Notes under the pieces: model-generated
What the model saw: only the letters and a program-made list of their open reading frames with translations
What the model was told of the DNA's origin: nothing
Databases searched by the model: none
Translations under genes and position numbers: made by a program
DNA from: Bacteroidota bacterium
GTDB lineage: Bacteria; Bacteroidota; Bacteroidia; UKL13-3
Direction: 5' to 3'
NCBI GenBank assembly: GCA_027491085.1
Contig: JAIXWW010000016.1
Coordinates: forward strand, 1-64,000
Length of the DNA stretch: 64,000 nt
Part shown: piece by piece, positions 8,161-18,500 of the stretch
Position numbering within the stretch: position 1 is the first letter of the stretch
Layout: each line of letters starts with the position of its first letter

Positions 8161-9573
8161 ATGCTTTTTAAAATTATGATGAAATTTAATAAAATAAATT
8201 TGAATGTTAAATCATTGGCATTGGCTTTATGTTTAGGTTTTTTCTTATTCAATATTATTGATAATAAAAGGTATCAAGGTGATATTATTCAAAATGATGT
8301 AATTCAATATTACAGTTATTTACCAGCTTATTTTATAGAAAATGATATAACACTTTCTTTTTTAGATCAACATAAAAAATTACCACCAAATAGTTATTGG
8401 CATTTAGTTGCTCCAAATGGAAAAAGGTATTTCAAAATGACCATGGGGGTGTCAATTCTTTACAGTCCATTTTTTTTAGTTTCTCATTTTTTCGCATTAC
8501 ATAACAGTGGTTCTCCGGCAGATGGTTATAGCCTTCCTTATAAAGTAGGACTAACTCTTTCAACATTGTTTTATGCTATGTTAGGACTTTGGTTGTTGCA
8601 AAAATTGTTATCTAATTATTACAATAAATATGTGGTAGGTATAGTGATTGTTGTTATTGGTATTGGAACAAATTTTTATAACTATGCTTCTAACAATGAT
8701 TTGTTAATGAGTCATGTGTATTCATTTTTTTTATTTGCATTATTTTTAAATTTGATAGTATCTTGGTTTAAACAGCCTCGAATAATAACAGCCATTTTTT
8801 TAGGTTTAGTACTAGGATTAATTGCATTGGTTAGGCCAACTAATATCATAATTGGCCTTGCTTTAATTTTTTACGGTGTAAATAACTGGTCAGAATTAAA
8901 AATGCGATTCTCCTTTTATTTAAAGCATTTCCTACAAGTTATCATTATACTATTTTTTGCAATTATTGTTTGGGTTCCACAAATGATTTATTGGAAAATG
9001 CAGTTAGGTTCATACCTTTATTTTTCGTATGCAGGTGAATCTTTTTTTTGGAATAATCCTCATATTTTTGAAATTTTATTTGGTTTTAGAAAAGGTCTTT
9101 TTATTTACACACCTTTAATTATTCTGTCATATGTTGGAATATTATTTTGTTTTAAACAACTGAAATTATGGCGATTAACATTAATAACCTTTATACCTTT
9201 AAATATTTACATAATGAGTTGTTGGTGGTGTTGGTGGTATGGAGGTAGTTTTGGTCAGCGCCCAATGATTGATTCTTTCCCTTTATTGGCTATTCCAATG
9301 GCTGAACTTATAAGTACAATATTGAATAGAAGTAAATGGTTCATTGCCCCAATAGCTTTGATATTTAGTTTTTTTATTTACCTCAATATTTTTCAATCTT
9401 TTCAATATGAAAAAGGGTTAATTCATTATGATAGCATGAGTAAAGAGGCTTATTTCAAAATATTTTTAGAGAAAGACGCTAAGGCAGAGTTTGATTATTA
9501 TAATTTACTGATTCCCACTGATTCTGAAAACGCACTAAAAGGTCTTCCTGAAAGAGACTTAAGAAAAAAATAA
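8161..9573 (+). CDS. Multi-pass membrane protein, possible GT-C type glycosyltransferase
   Basis: 470 residues; the start could also be the ATG pair at 8176/8179. About ten hydrophobic segments span the protein, with a large loop after the first one. That loop contains DVIQYYSYLPAYF and, further on, GKRYFKMTMGVSI. An Asp-rich first loop after TM1 and the overall topology resemble GT-C/PMT-like glycosyltransferases, which use lipid-linked sugars at the outer face of the inner membrane. I cannot name a family with certainty. It follows ribE by 9 bp and converges with the DtxR-type gene 1 bp away. Confidence 0.6.
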   Translation: MLFKIMMKFNKINLNVKSLALALCLGFFLFNIIDNKRYQGDIIQNDVIQYYSYLPAYFIENDITLSFLDQHKKLPPNSYWHLVAPNGKRYFKMTMGVSILYSPFFLVSHFFALHNSGSPADGYSLPYKVGLTLSTLFYAMLGLWLLQKLLSNYYNKYVVGIVIVVIGIGTNFYNYASNNDLLMSHVYSFFLFALFLNLIVSWFKQPRIITAIFLGLVLGLIALVRPTNIIIGLALIFYGVNNWSELKMRFSFYLKHFLQVIIILFFAIIVWVPQMIYWKMQLGSYLYFSYAGESFFWNNPHIFEILFGFRKGLFIYTPLIILSYVGILFCFKQLKLWRLTLITFIPLNIYIMSCWWCWWYGGSFGQRPMIDSFPLLAIPMAELISTILNRSKWFIAPIALIFSFFIYLNIFQSFQYEKGLIHYDSMSKEAYFKIFLEKDAKAEFDYYNLLIPTDSENALKGLPERDLRKK

Positions 9574-9574
9574 G

Positions 9575-10222
9575 TTATTCGACTAAAATTTTATCAGCTA
9601 CTTGACCACTTAAAGTTATTGTTTGTTTATTGGTTTTTATCTTTAATAATCCGTCAAAAACTTCTCTGTCAATTATCTGTATAGTGGAGTAAAGTGTTAA
9701 ACCTACTCTACTTAAATAACTTAAAAAGTCGCTTGATGAGTCGCTTACGGCCACAAATGTTATGGTTTTACCAACTTCAATGCTTGAAAGTTGTTTCAAA
9801 GTATTTTTAGGCAATTTTCCTTCTTTATCTGGAATTGGAGTTCCGTGTGGGTCAAACTTTGGATTGCTTAATATCAAATCCATTTTTTCAAAAAACGCAG
9901 GACTTTTTATATGTTCCACTTCTTCGGCTATATCGTGTACTTCTTCCCAACCAAAACCCATAATTTTTACCAAGAATAACTCTGTTAATCGGTGCTTCCT
10001 TATTACTTCTAGCGCATATTTTTGTCCTTTAGCCGTTAATATAAATCCTTTGTATTTTTGGTATTCAACCAATTCTTTTTCGGCTAATTTATTTACCATA
10101 CTATTTATGGTAGGCAGCTTTACGTTCAGTTTTTCTGAAAGCTTACTAGCCGTTGCACCACTTTCGTGCTGGCTCAAATTATAAATGGCTTTTAAATAAT
10201 TTTCTTCTGCTAAAGTTCGCAT
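9575..10222 (-). CDS. DtxR/MntR-family metal-dependent repressor with C-terminal FeoA domain
   Basis: 215 residues. Winged helix at residues ~1-65, dimerisation/metal domain ~66-140 (RKHRLTELFL, EEVHDIAEEVEHIKS), and an SH3-like FeoA domain at ~147-215. At the primary metal site H77, E100, E103 and H104 are visible. DtxR/IdeR carry Cys at the position of E100 whereas MntR carries Glu, so Mn(II) is a plausible effector; this is inference by eye alignment. The gene is divergent from a TonB receptor, and a 26-bp palindrome lies between them. A TACTTTTG box 4 nt before the ATG suggests a leaderless transcript. Confidence 0.92.
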   Translation of the reverse strand: MRTLAEENYLKAIYNLSQHESGATASKLSEKLNVKLPTINSMVNKLAEKELVEYQKYKGFILTAKGQKYALEVIRKHRLTELFLVKIMGFGWEEVHDIAEEVEHIKSPAFFEKMDLILSNPKFDPHGTPIPDKEGKLPKNTLKQLSSIEVGKTITFVAVSDSSSDFLSYLSRVGLTLYSTIQIIDREVFDGLLKIKTNKQTITLSGQVADKILVE

Positions 10223-10226
10223 TTGC

Positions 10227-10234
10227 CAAAAGTA
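10227..10234 (-). promoter_or_regulatory. -7 promoter element of the DtxR-type gene
   Basis: Minus strand TACTTTTG (TAnnTTTG), 4 nt before the ATG. The palindromic operator begins about 20 nt upstream of this box, so repressor binding could also affect this promoter. Confidence 0.5.
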
Positions 10235-10254
10235 ATATTAATATTTATAAAATA

Positions 10255-10280
10255 AATTTGTTAGATAAGTCTAACAAATT
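10255..10280. promoter_or_regulatory. Palindromic operator, probable DtxR-family binding site
   Basis: Perfect inverted repeat with 11-bp arms AATTTGTTAGA / TCTAACAAATT around TAAG. Size and TTAG..CTAA symmetry resemble DtxR/IdeR/MntR boxes. It covers the -33 TTTG (10257-10260) and the spacer of the TonB-receptor promoter, and touches its -7 box at 10280-10287. That is the expected place for a repressor. Confidence 0.8.
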
Positions 10281-10287
10281 ATATTTG
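10257..10287 (+). promoter_or_regulatory. Consensus promoter of the TonB receptor gene
   Basis: TTTG (10257-10260), 19-nt spacer, TATATTTG (10280-10287): a full match to the Bacteroidota TTTG-N19-TAnnTTTG promoter. The ATG follows 14 nt after the -7 box. Confidence 0.75.
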
Positions 10288-10301
10288 CCAACCTAATAAA
10301 A

Positions 10302-12566
10302 ATGAAAAGACCTATCTATTTTTACTTGTTAAGCATTATGCTAACTACTTTTTTCTATCAAACAAATGCGCAAAATATTGACTTTGAAGGAAAAGTAATG
10401 TGTGGTAAAAAGCCAGTGTCTTTTGCTGTGGTTAGTATAAAGGAACTGAAACAAGCTGCTCAAACCAGTCAAGATGGAAAATTTATTTTCAAAAATTTAT
10501 CAAAAGATACCTTTTTATTAACTGTTAAGGCGCTTGGATTTTATCCAAAACAGGTGAAAATTATTGCTTCAAACTATAAAAATAAAGATTTAGAAATTGA
10601 AGTAATTGAAAACGAAAATACATTGAACGATGTGGTAGTTACTGGAACTTTAAAGGAAATAAGTAAAAAGGAAAGTACTGTTTCGGTGGAGGTTATTTCG
10701 CCAAAATTGTTTCAACAAAATCCAACTCCCAATATTTTTGAAGCTATTGGAATGGTAAATAGTGTTAGGCCACAACTAAATTGTAATGTATGCAATACGG
10801 GCGATATTCATATAAACGGTATGGAAGGTCCATATACCATGGTAATGATTGATGGCATGCCAATAGTTTCGGCCCTTTCAACAGTTTATGGCTTAATGGG
10901 AATTCCTAATTCAATTATTGAACGTGTCGAAATACAACGTGGTCCTGCTTCTACTTTATATGGTTCTGAAGCTGTAGGTGGTTTAATCAATATCATTACT
11001 AAAAATGCCAATAAAGCACCACGTTTAAGTATTGATTTCAATAACACTAGTTATTTAGAAAATAATTTAGATATAGCTTATAAATTGAAAATCAATTCTA
11101 AAGTTCAGTCGTTATTGAGCGCCAATGCTTTTTATTTTGATAAAATTTGGGATAATAACAACGATGGTTTTACCGATGTTACTTTGCAAAAACGTATTTC
11201 TATTTTTAATAAAACCAATTTTGAACGCAAGCAAAATAGGATTGCAAATATTGCAGCACGACTTTTTTACGAAGATAGATGGGGCGGACAAACCCAATGG
11301 ACAACTGCATTTAGAGGTGGCGATAGCGTTTATGGTGAAAGTATTTACACCAAAAGATTAGAGTTATTGGGTAATTACCAATTGCCTTATTTTAAAGATA
11401 AAGTAGTTTTAAACAGTTCGTTTAATATCCACGACCAGAATTCGGTTTATGGTAAAACAGCTTATTTGGCTAAGCAAGTAATAGGTTTTAATCAAATTAC
11501 TTACGATAAGTTAATTGCAGAAAAACATAATTTACTAGTTGGAGCAGCACTTCGCTATACTTTTTATGACGACAATACCGCTGTTACTCAAAATATTGAT
11601 TCATCAAACAGCCCAAGTGTTACTTATTTGCCAGGTTTTTTTATTCAAGATGATTACAAAATAAACATCAAGAATAAAGTGCTTTTAGGTTTGCGATACG
11701 ATATTAACTCAGTTCATGGTCATATTTTTTCTCCAAGATTCAACTATAAATTTTCGCCTAATATTAGTAACTCTTTTAGGTTGAGTTTAGGCAACGGTTA
11801 TAGAGTAGTAAATCTTTTTAGTGAGGAACATGCAGCTTTAACTGGCGCAAGGCAAGTGGTAATTTTAAGCGAGCTTAAGCCCGAACAATCGTGGAATGTA
11901 TCGGCTAATTATGTTAAAAACATGAGTGTTAAAAATGGTTTTATTAACCTAGACTTAAACCTGTTTTATACCTATTTTACCAACCGTATTGTTCCAGATT
12001 ATTTAACTAATTCTAATCAAATAATATTTAATAATTTAAATGGATATGCTATAAACAGAGGTATTAACTTTAGTTTAGATGCTAATTTTAGCAATGGTTT
12101 CAAGGCAAATTTAGGCTTTACTTTGGTGGATGTTATTACAGTTAATAAAGATAGTTTGGGTAATGAAACAAAAAAAGGACAAATTCAAACCCCACCTTTA
12201 ACGTTTAATTATGGAACTAATTATCATTTTAAAAAACAGAACGTTACTATTGATTTCACAGGAACTTTAACTAGTCCAATGTTATTGCCTGTTTTACCAA
12301 ACGATTTTCGTCCTGCAGAGTCGCCATGGTTTGCTTTGGTCAATTTGCAAATAACCAAGGTGTTTAAAAACAATGTTTCGATTTACGTAGGGGCAAAAAA
12401 CTTATTAAACTTTGTTCCTCAAAATCCTATCATGCGTCCATTTGATCCATTTGATAAACAAATAAATGTAAACAATCCAAACGGTTATACTTTTGACCCA
12501 AGTTATAATTATGCACCATTGCAAGGCATTAGAATTTTTGCTGGATTTCGTTTTATCCTTAAGTAA
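10302..12566 (+). CDS. TonB-dependent outer-membrane receptor, probably metal-regulated
   Basis: 754 residues. Signal peptide to ~24 (NAQ). A carboxypeptidase-regulatory-like/CNA-type domain occupies ~27-105. The plug domain (~110-240) contains DVVVTGT, YTMVMIDGMPI, IERVEIQRGPASTLYGSEAVGG and INIITKN; the C-terminal 22-strand barrel ends in FRFIL. The plug carries a C161-x-x-C164 motif in QLNCNVCNTGD, which I recall from a subset of Bacteroidota receptors. Imports a TonB-energised ligand across the outer membrane; control by the adjacent DtxR-type repressor points to iron or manganese (inferred). Substrate not determinable from sequence. Confidence 0.92.
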   Translation: MKRPIYFYLLSIMLTTFFYQTNAQNIDFEGKVMCGKKPVSFAVVSIKELKQAAQTSQDGKFIFKNLSKDTFLLTVKALGFYPKQVKIIASNYKNKDLEIEVIENENTLNDVVVTGTLKEISKKESTVSVEVISPKLFQQNPTPNIFEAIGMVNSVRPQLNCNVCNTGDIHINGMEGPYTMVMIDGMPIVSALSTVYGLMGIPNSIIERVEIQRGPASTLYGSEAVGGLINIITKNANKAPRLSIDFNNTSYLENNLDIAYKLKINSKVQSLLSANAFYFDKIWDNNNDGFTDVTLQKRISIFNKTNFERKQNRIANIAARLFYEDRWGGQTQWTTAFRGGDSVYGESIYTKRLELLGNYQLPYFKDKVVLNSSFNIHDQNSVYGKTAYLAKQVIGFNQITYDKLIAEKHNLLVGAALRYTFYDDNTAVTQNIDSSNSPSVTYLPGFFIQDDYKINIKNKVLLGLRYDINSVHGHIFSPRFNYKFSPNISNSFRLSLGNGYRVVNLFSEEHAALTGARQVVILSELKPEQSWNVSANYVKNMSVKNGFINLDLNLFYTYFTNRIVPDYLTNSNQIIFNNLNGYAINRGINFSLDANFSNGFKANLGFTLVDVITVNKDSLGNETKKGQIQTPPLTFNYGTNYHFKKQNVTIDFTGTLTSPMLLPVLPNDFRPAESPWFALVNLQITKVFKNNVSIYVGAKNLLNFVPQNPIMRPFDPFDKQINVNNPNGYTFDPSYNYAPLQGIRIFAGFRFILK

Positions 12567-12656
12567 TTTTATAACAAATTACATATTTAACATATTACTT
12601 TAAAAATTGATTAATTGGCACTATTTTCGCCAAGTAAAAAGTTGAAAATATTCAAT

Positions 12657-15329
12657 ATGAAAAAAATATTAAAAATTGTTGCAATTGTAATTGGGTTATT
12701 ATTACTAACTGCAGTAGCACTTCCTTTTGTTTTTAAAAGTAAAATTGTAGGAATAGTAACCGAGGAAGTGAATAAAAATATCAATGCCAAAGTGAAATTT
12801 AGCGATGATATTGGTTTTAGCATTTTAAAATCGTTTCCTGATTTTACCTTAACCATGAAAAATATTGAAGTGGTTGGTATTGAAGACTTTGAGTTTGATA
12901 CCTTATTTGCAGTCAATAAATTGGAAGTTTCAATGGATTTAATGAGTGTAATAAATGGTGGACAACTAAAAATCAGAAATGTATATTTAAATCAACCTCG
13001 TATTCATGCCATTGTATTGAGTAATGGCAAAGCTAATTGGGATATTGCTAAACCATCGGCCGATACTACAAAAACTGAAACAACTAGCGAACCAGCCAAA
13101 TTTGATGTATTGCTAAAAAAACTTGAAATAGAAAATGCTTACATCAGTTACAATGATAAAGTTGGAAACATGAGTAGCGAAATAGATGGAATGAATTATA
13201 CCTTAAACGGTGATTTTAACCAAGATATTTTCAGTATGAAACACGATTTAGACATAGCTAAATTGACTTATGCCATGGCTAATGTTAATTATTTAAGTAA
13301 GGTTCACACTACCTTTAAAGCTGAAATAGAAGCTAACCAAAAAGAAAATAAATATACTTTTAAAGACAATGAGTTTGGATTGAACGAATTGATATTTAAA
13401 ATGGATGGTTTTGTGCAAATGGCAGGCAATGATATCAATATGGATTTGAAATATGCTGCTAAGAAAAATGATTTCAAAGATTTTTTATCTTTAATTCCTG
13501 CTATTTACAGTTCATCATTTAAAGATATTCAATCAAAAGGTAAATTGGCTTTTGATGGTTTTGCAAAAGGAACTTTTAACGATAAACAATTGCCGGCATT
13601 TGCATTTAACTTAATGGTGGAACAAGGTTGGTTTAAATATCCGGCATTGCCTGCACCTGTCGAAAATGTTGGAATTGATTTCCATGTAACCAATACTGAT
13701 GGAAACTTAGACCATACCATAATTAATTTAGCTAAAATGCACTTCGAATTACAAGGCGATCCTTTTGATGCTAAATTATTGGCCGAAAATCCAATGAAAG
13801 ATCCATTTATTGATGCGCATTTAAAAGGTAAACTGAATTTGGATAATGTAGTAAAAATAGTGCCAATGCCAGCTGGAACTACACTTTCGGGTTTATTAAC
13901 TTCTGATTTTGCTGCAAAAGGTAAAATTAGCGATATTGAAAATAAAAACTACGAAAACTTTAATGCTAGTGGAACCATTGCAGTTAATGGAATTAATTAT
14001 AAATCAGCTGAATTGCCTCAAGGTATGAATTTAAGTACTGCCACTTTAGCTTTTAATCCCAAAACTGTTACGCTTACAAACTTTGATGCTAAAATTGGTA
14101 ATAGCGATATGCAGATGAATGGCGATTTAAGCAACTTTTTCCCATACTTTTTTGGTAAAGGAACGTTGGTTGGAAACTTAAATTTTAAAAGTAATTTGAT
14201 GGACGCCAATCAGTTTTTATCAAACAGCACTGATACAGCAACGGCTTCTTCGTCTTCAGGAGCTGATACAAGTGGAATGGCTGTAGTTGAAATTCCAGGA
14301 AATATTGATTTTACTTTAACCAGTTCGATAGCGAAATTACTTTACACCAATTATAATATTACCAATTTTAACGGAATGGTTAAAGTGGCTAATCAAAAAC
14401 TTACTTTCAGTAAAGTTGCTTTAAATATCCTTGGAAGCAGTATGACAATGGATGGTTATTATGAAACTACAAATCCTAAAAAACCTACGGTTGAAATGGC
14501 CTTTGGAATTAAAAATTTAGATATTCCAACAGCATTTAAAACATTCAATACTGTTCAAAAAATAGCTCCAATTGCCGAAAAAATGACGGGTATTTTTAAT
14601 ACTTCAATATCTAAATTCACTACAGAATTAGATAGTAAAATGATGCCTATTTACGAAAAAACATACATTGCTGGCGATCTACAACTTAACAATGCTTCGG
14701 TTACCAATATTGAAGCATTTAATAAAGTAGCCGATGTGTTTAAACGTGATGAATGGAAAAAAGCTGAATTTAAAAATGTTGCTATTAAATATGAGGTTGT
14801 TGGCGGTAGGGTTAATACCAAGCCATTTAATGTTAAATTAGGTGGACAAACTTTAAATTTGAGTGGTTCAACTGGTTTAGATCAAACAATAGCTTATTTG
14901 GGAACAATAGCCATTCCTCGTAAGGATTTAGGAAGTGCCAATTCAGCCTTAGATGGTGTTTTAGCTCAATTAAATCAAAAAAGTGGGACCAATATTAAGT
15001 TAAACGAAATGGTAAATATTGGTTTAAAATTGGGAGGTACTTTCACTAAACCTACCGTAACTACCAACTTGGCTGATATTGTTAAAAATGAAGCTAGCAG
15101 CTTAAAAAATCAACTTTCAGATGAGTTAAATAAGAAGAAAAAGGAATTGGAAGAACAAGCTAAAGCCGAAATTGAAAAACAGAAAAAAGAATTAGAAACT
15201 AAGGCTAAAGCCGAAGCCGATAGATTGAAAAAAGAGGCTGAAGCTAAGGCTAAGGCGGAGGTTGATAAAGCCAAAAACAAATTGGAAGAAGAGGCTAAAA
15301 AGAAACTCAAAGGCTTGTTTGGTAATTAA
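12657..15329 (+). CDS. AsmA-family protein with C-terminal coiled coil
   Basis: 890 residues from the ATG at 12657; an in-frame TTG at 12615 is rejected. One N-terminal membrane anchor (~5-25) is followed by a long periplasmic beta-rich AsmA-like region (LKIRNVYLNQPRIHAIV, AKWDI-type motifs and repeated 'L.G......' strands). An AsmA_2-like C-terminal part covers ~550-800. The last ~75 residues are highly charged and helical, with KAKAEAD/KKELEEQ heptads, then GLFGN. AsmA/YhdP/TamB relatives are repeating beta-groove proteins linked to phospholipid transport to the outer membrane. A strong terminator follows. Confidence 0.88.
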   Translation: MKKILKIVAIVIGLLLLTAVALPFVFKSKIVGIVTEEVNKNINAKVKFSDDIGFSILKSFPDFTLTMKNIEVVGIEDFEFDTLFAVNKLEVSMDLMSVINGGQLKIRNVYLNQPRIHAIVLSNGKANWDIAKPSADTTKTETTSEPAKFDVLLKKLEIENAYISYNDKVGNMSSEIDGMNYTLNGDFNQDIFSMKHDLDIAKLTYAMANVNYLSKVHTTFKAEIEANQKENKYTFKDNEFGLNELIFKMDGFVQMAGNDINMDLKYAAKKNDFKDFLSLIPAIYSSSFKDIQSKGKLAFDGFAKGTFNDKQLPAFAFNLMVEQGWFKYPALPAPVENVGIDFHVTNTDGNLDHTIINLAKMHFELQGDPFDAKLLAENPMKDPFIDAHLKGKLNLDNVVKIVPMPAGTTLSGLLTSDFAAKGKISDIENKNYENFNASGTIAVNGINYKSAELPQGMNLSTATLAFNPKTVTLTNFDAKIGNSDMQMNGDLSNFFPYFFGKGTLVGNLNFKSNLMDANQFLSNSTDTATASSSSGADTSGMAVVEIPGNIDFTLTSSIAKLLYTNYNITNFNGMVKVANQKLTFSKVALNILGSSMTMDGYYETTNPKKPTVEMAFGIKNLDIPTAFKTFNTVQKIAPIAEKMTGIFNTSISKFTTELDSKMMPIYEKTYIAGDLQLNNASVTNIEAFNKVADVFKRDEWKKAEFKNVAIKYEVVGGRVNTKPFNVKLGGQTLNLSGSTGLDQTIAYLGTIAIPRKDLGSANSALDGVLAQLNQKSGTNIKLNEMVNIGLKLGGTFTKPTVTTNLADIVKNEASSLKNQLSDELNKKKKELEEQAKAEIEKQKKELETKAKAEADRLKKEAEAKAKAEVDKAKNKLEEEAKKKLKGLFGN

Positions 15330-15372
15330 ATCTAAAATTGGAATTGTAAAAACAATTACAAATTTTAAGATG

Positions 15373-15412
15373 AAAGCGCTGCTATTTACGTTATAAATAG
15401 CAGCGCTTTTTT
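15373..15412 (+). terminator. Rho-independent terminator after the AsmA gene
   Basis: Perfect 16-bp stem AAAGCGCTGCTATTTA / TAAATAGCAGCGCTTT with a 5-nt loop, then T6. Confidence 0.92.
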
Positions 15413-15486
15413 ATTGTAAATAATTATTTGCATAGCAAACTATACACTATCCAAATCAATGTGATTATTGAATAATAAAAGCAATT

Positions 15487-15494
15487 TACATTTG
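15487..15494 (+). promoter_or_regulatory. -7 promoter element for the TPR gene
   Basis: TACATTTG (TAnnTTTG), 34 nt before the ATG. A TTG at 15468-15470 is a possible -33 box, but the 16-nt spacing is short. Confidence 0.45.
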
Positions 15495-15528
15495 ACGTTT
15501 ATTTAATTATCTAAAAATTTATAAATTT

Positions 15529-18500
15529 ATGCTACAGAGCAATTTAGCTTTTATAAAATATTTAAAATGGAGTGCATTTGTATTGATTTTGTTTTTACAA
15601 AATAGTGCATTGGCTCAAAAAACGACTATTTACGAAGACGAATCAAGGATTTATCAGCGTGCCATAGAGCTTTTTGATAAAGAAAAGTATGCTGCGGCTC
15701 AAAAACACTTCAACATGTTTGCCGATAAAAGCAAGGATGAAGTTTACGTAGTTAATGCCAAATATTATGCAGCTACTTGCGCCATGGAATTGGCCAATAA
15801 TGATGCACCTAAATTGCTGTCAACTATTATTAAAAATTATCCGCAATACGACAAAGCCGTTTTAGCCAAATACCAATTAGCTCGCCATTATTACAGAAAT
15901 AAAGATTATAAAAAATCAGCTGCTTCGTTGACTGATTTTGATGATGAATATTTAGATGATAACCAGCAATTGGAGTATTATTTTATTAAAGGTTTTTGTA
16001 ATTTTAAAATAGAAAATTTTGAGGAGTCACAAAAAGCATTTAAAAGAATTAAGGACCCAAAAACAAAATATTACGAAGCGGTAAATTATTATTATGGATA
16101 TGTATGTTATCGTCAGGCCAATTACGATGAAGCTCTAGAACATTTTGGAAGAGTAAAAAACAATAAAACATTTGGTCCTTTGAGTAATGTATATGTAGCT
16201 CAAATTTATTTTGCTAAAAAAGATTATAGCCAAGTAATTAAATATTGTGATACAATTACTAATAAAGATGTAGCTATCGATGTAGCTGGTATGCTTGGTC
16301 AATCGCACTACATTCAAAAAAATTATGACAAGGCGTTACCCTATTTAATTAAATACATGAATGAAGCTCCTGCTATTCCTTCACGACATGATTTTTATAA
16401 ATTAGCTTATTCGTATAAAGTAAATAACCAATACGATAAAGCCATTGAAAACTTTTTAAAAGTTACAGAGGAGAAGGACACCTTAACTCAATATTCCTTT
16501 TTTCAATTGGCTGAAAGTTATTTGGCAGTTGACAAAAAAAACAATGCTAGAACCGCATTTAGTAAATGTTTAACTTTAGGTTTTATTACTAAATTAAATG
16601 AAGAAGCACTATTTAATAATGCAAAATTAAGTTATGAAATTTCAACTAATAGCAATGCTTTAACTAGTTTAACTTCATTCATTGAAACATATCCCAAATC
16701 GCCATATATTACAGAGGCTAAAAGTTTAATTAGTAATTTATTGCTCACAAGTAAAAATTATAAAGAAGCTATAAAAATACTTGAAAGTATTGATGATAAG
16801 GACGATAAAGATTTAAATAATTTACAAAAAATATACTATTACAGAGCAGAAGAATTGTATTTGCAAAACGATTATAAAATGGCTGCAGAATATTTTTCTA
16901 AGGTAATAGCAGGAGGAAAATACAATTTACAAATGATAGGTTTAAGTCATTTTTGGTTAGCAGAAATTGCATATAAAGAAAATGATTTTAATGGATCTTC
17001 TGCTCAATTTAAAAAGGCGCAGCAAGTTGAAGAGTTAAAAACTACTCGTTTTTATAACACTTCTTTTTACAGTTTAGGATACGCATACCTCAAAGCAAAT
17101 GATTATAAGAATGCTATTGAAAGTTTTAAAAAGTATTCCGAATTGGATGTGAAAATGTCAAATCCTGATATTTACACCGATGCAGTTACTCGCACAGCTG
17201 ATTGTTATTTTGCAGAAGGTAGTTATGCCAAATCAATCGAATATTACAGTTTGGTTGTAAACAAAGATTTAAATGGAAGTGATTATTGTTTGTTTCAAAA
17301 AGCAATGATTCAAGGTGTAATAAAAAAATCGAATGATAAAATTAATACATTAGGACTATTAATCGAGCGATTTCCTAAATCCATTTTTATTGATGATGCG
17401 TTATTTGAACGAGCAGATGAACAACTTAAAAGTGGCAACTTACAAGATGCTTTAAAAGGATTTAACAATATCATTGATAATTATCCTAGAAGTACATTCA
17501 TACGTAAAGCGTATTTAAATAAAGGACTTACCTTATTTAATTTAGCTAAAGATGAAGATGCTATTGCTACCATGAAAATATTATCGACCAATTACACTAA
17601 TAGCGATGAGGCTCGTCAAGGTTTAGTGGTTTTGAAAAATATTTTAGTAAGTAAAGGTGAAAGCGATACCTATTTTGATTTTATTAAAAGTTTACCAAAT
17701 ATTATTGAGTCAGCGTCATCACAAGATTCTTTAACATATCAATCTGCGTTTAACAATTATAAAGCGGCTGTAGAATATTTTAGTAAAAAAGATTTTACAA
17801 GTGCTACTCGTGATTTTACAAAAGCTAGTAAAGGGTTTTTAAATTATTTAAATCGATTTGCTGGTGGCTATTTTACAGCCAAAGCATACTATTACAAAGC
17901 CGAAAGTGATAATGTCTTAAAAGCTTATGATGATGCTTTAGTAGGTTATGAATATACTGCCAATGCCATTAGAAGTGATTTTACTGAACGCAGTACTCGC
18001 CAAACAGCAGTTATTTATTATTTACGTAAAAATTATGAAAAAGCTTTTGAATATTATGCTGCATTGGAACGAATAGCTGGTAATAAAGATAATTTACAAT
18101 TATCATTATTGGGTCAGTTGAGAGCAGCTATGATTATGAATAAAATGGATACTGCTACTCAAGTTTCGTTTAGATATGTTAACTCCGGAATTGCTACCAA
18201 AGAAGGTTTGTCTGATGCAAAGTTAAACATAGCAAGATTTTATATGGGGCGTAATAAGCCCGATAGTGCTTGGGCCGATTTCCAATATTTGCTGAAAGAA
18301 AACAAAGAAAAAGCTATAGGAGCTGAAGCTAATTACAATATTGCATTAATCCAGTATTTGAGAAAGGATTATAAAACGAGTACGAAAACCATTTTTGAAT
18401 TGAACGATAATTTTGGAAATTATGAGTATTGGGTAGCTAAAGCTTTTATTTTATTAGCCGATAATTACGTTGCACAAAAAGATTATTTCCAAGCCAAAGC

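Noticed and set aside
12615..12656. TTG start 14 codons upstream of the AsmA gene
   Set aside because: The ATG at 12657 gives a typical membrane-anchor N-terminus (MKKILKIVAIVIG); the extra residues do not fit.
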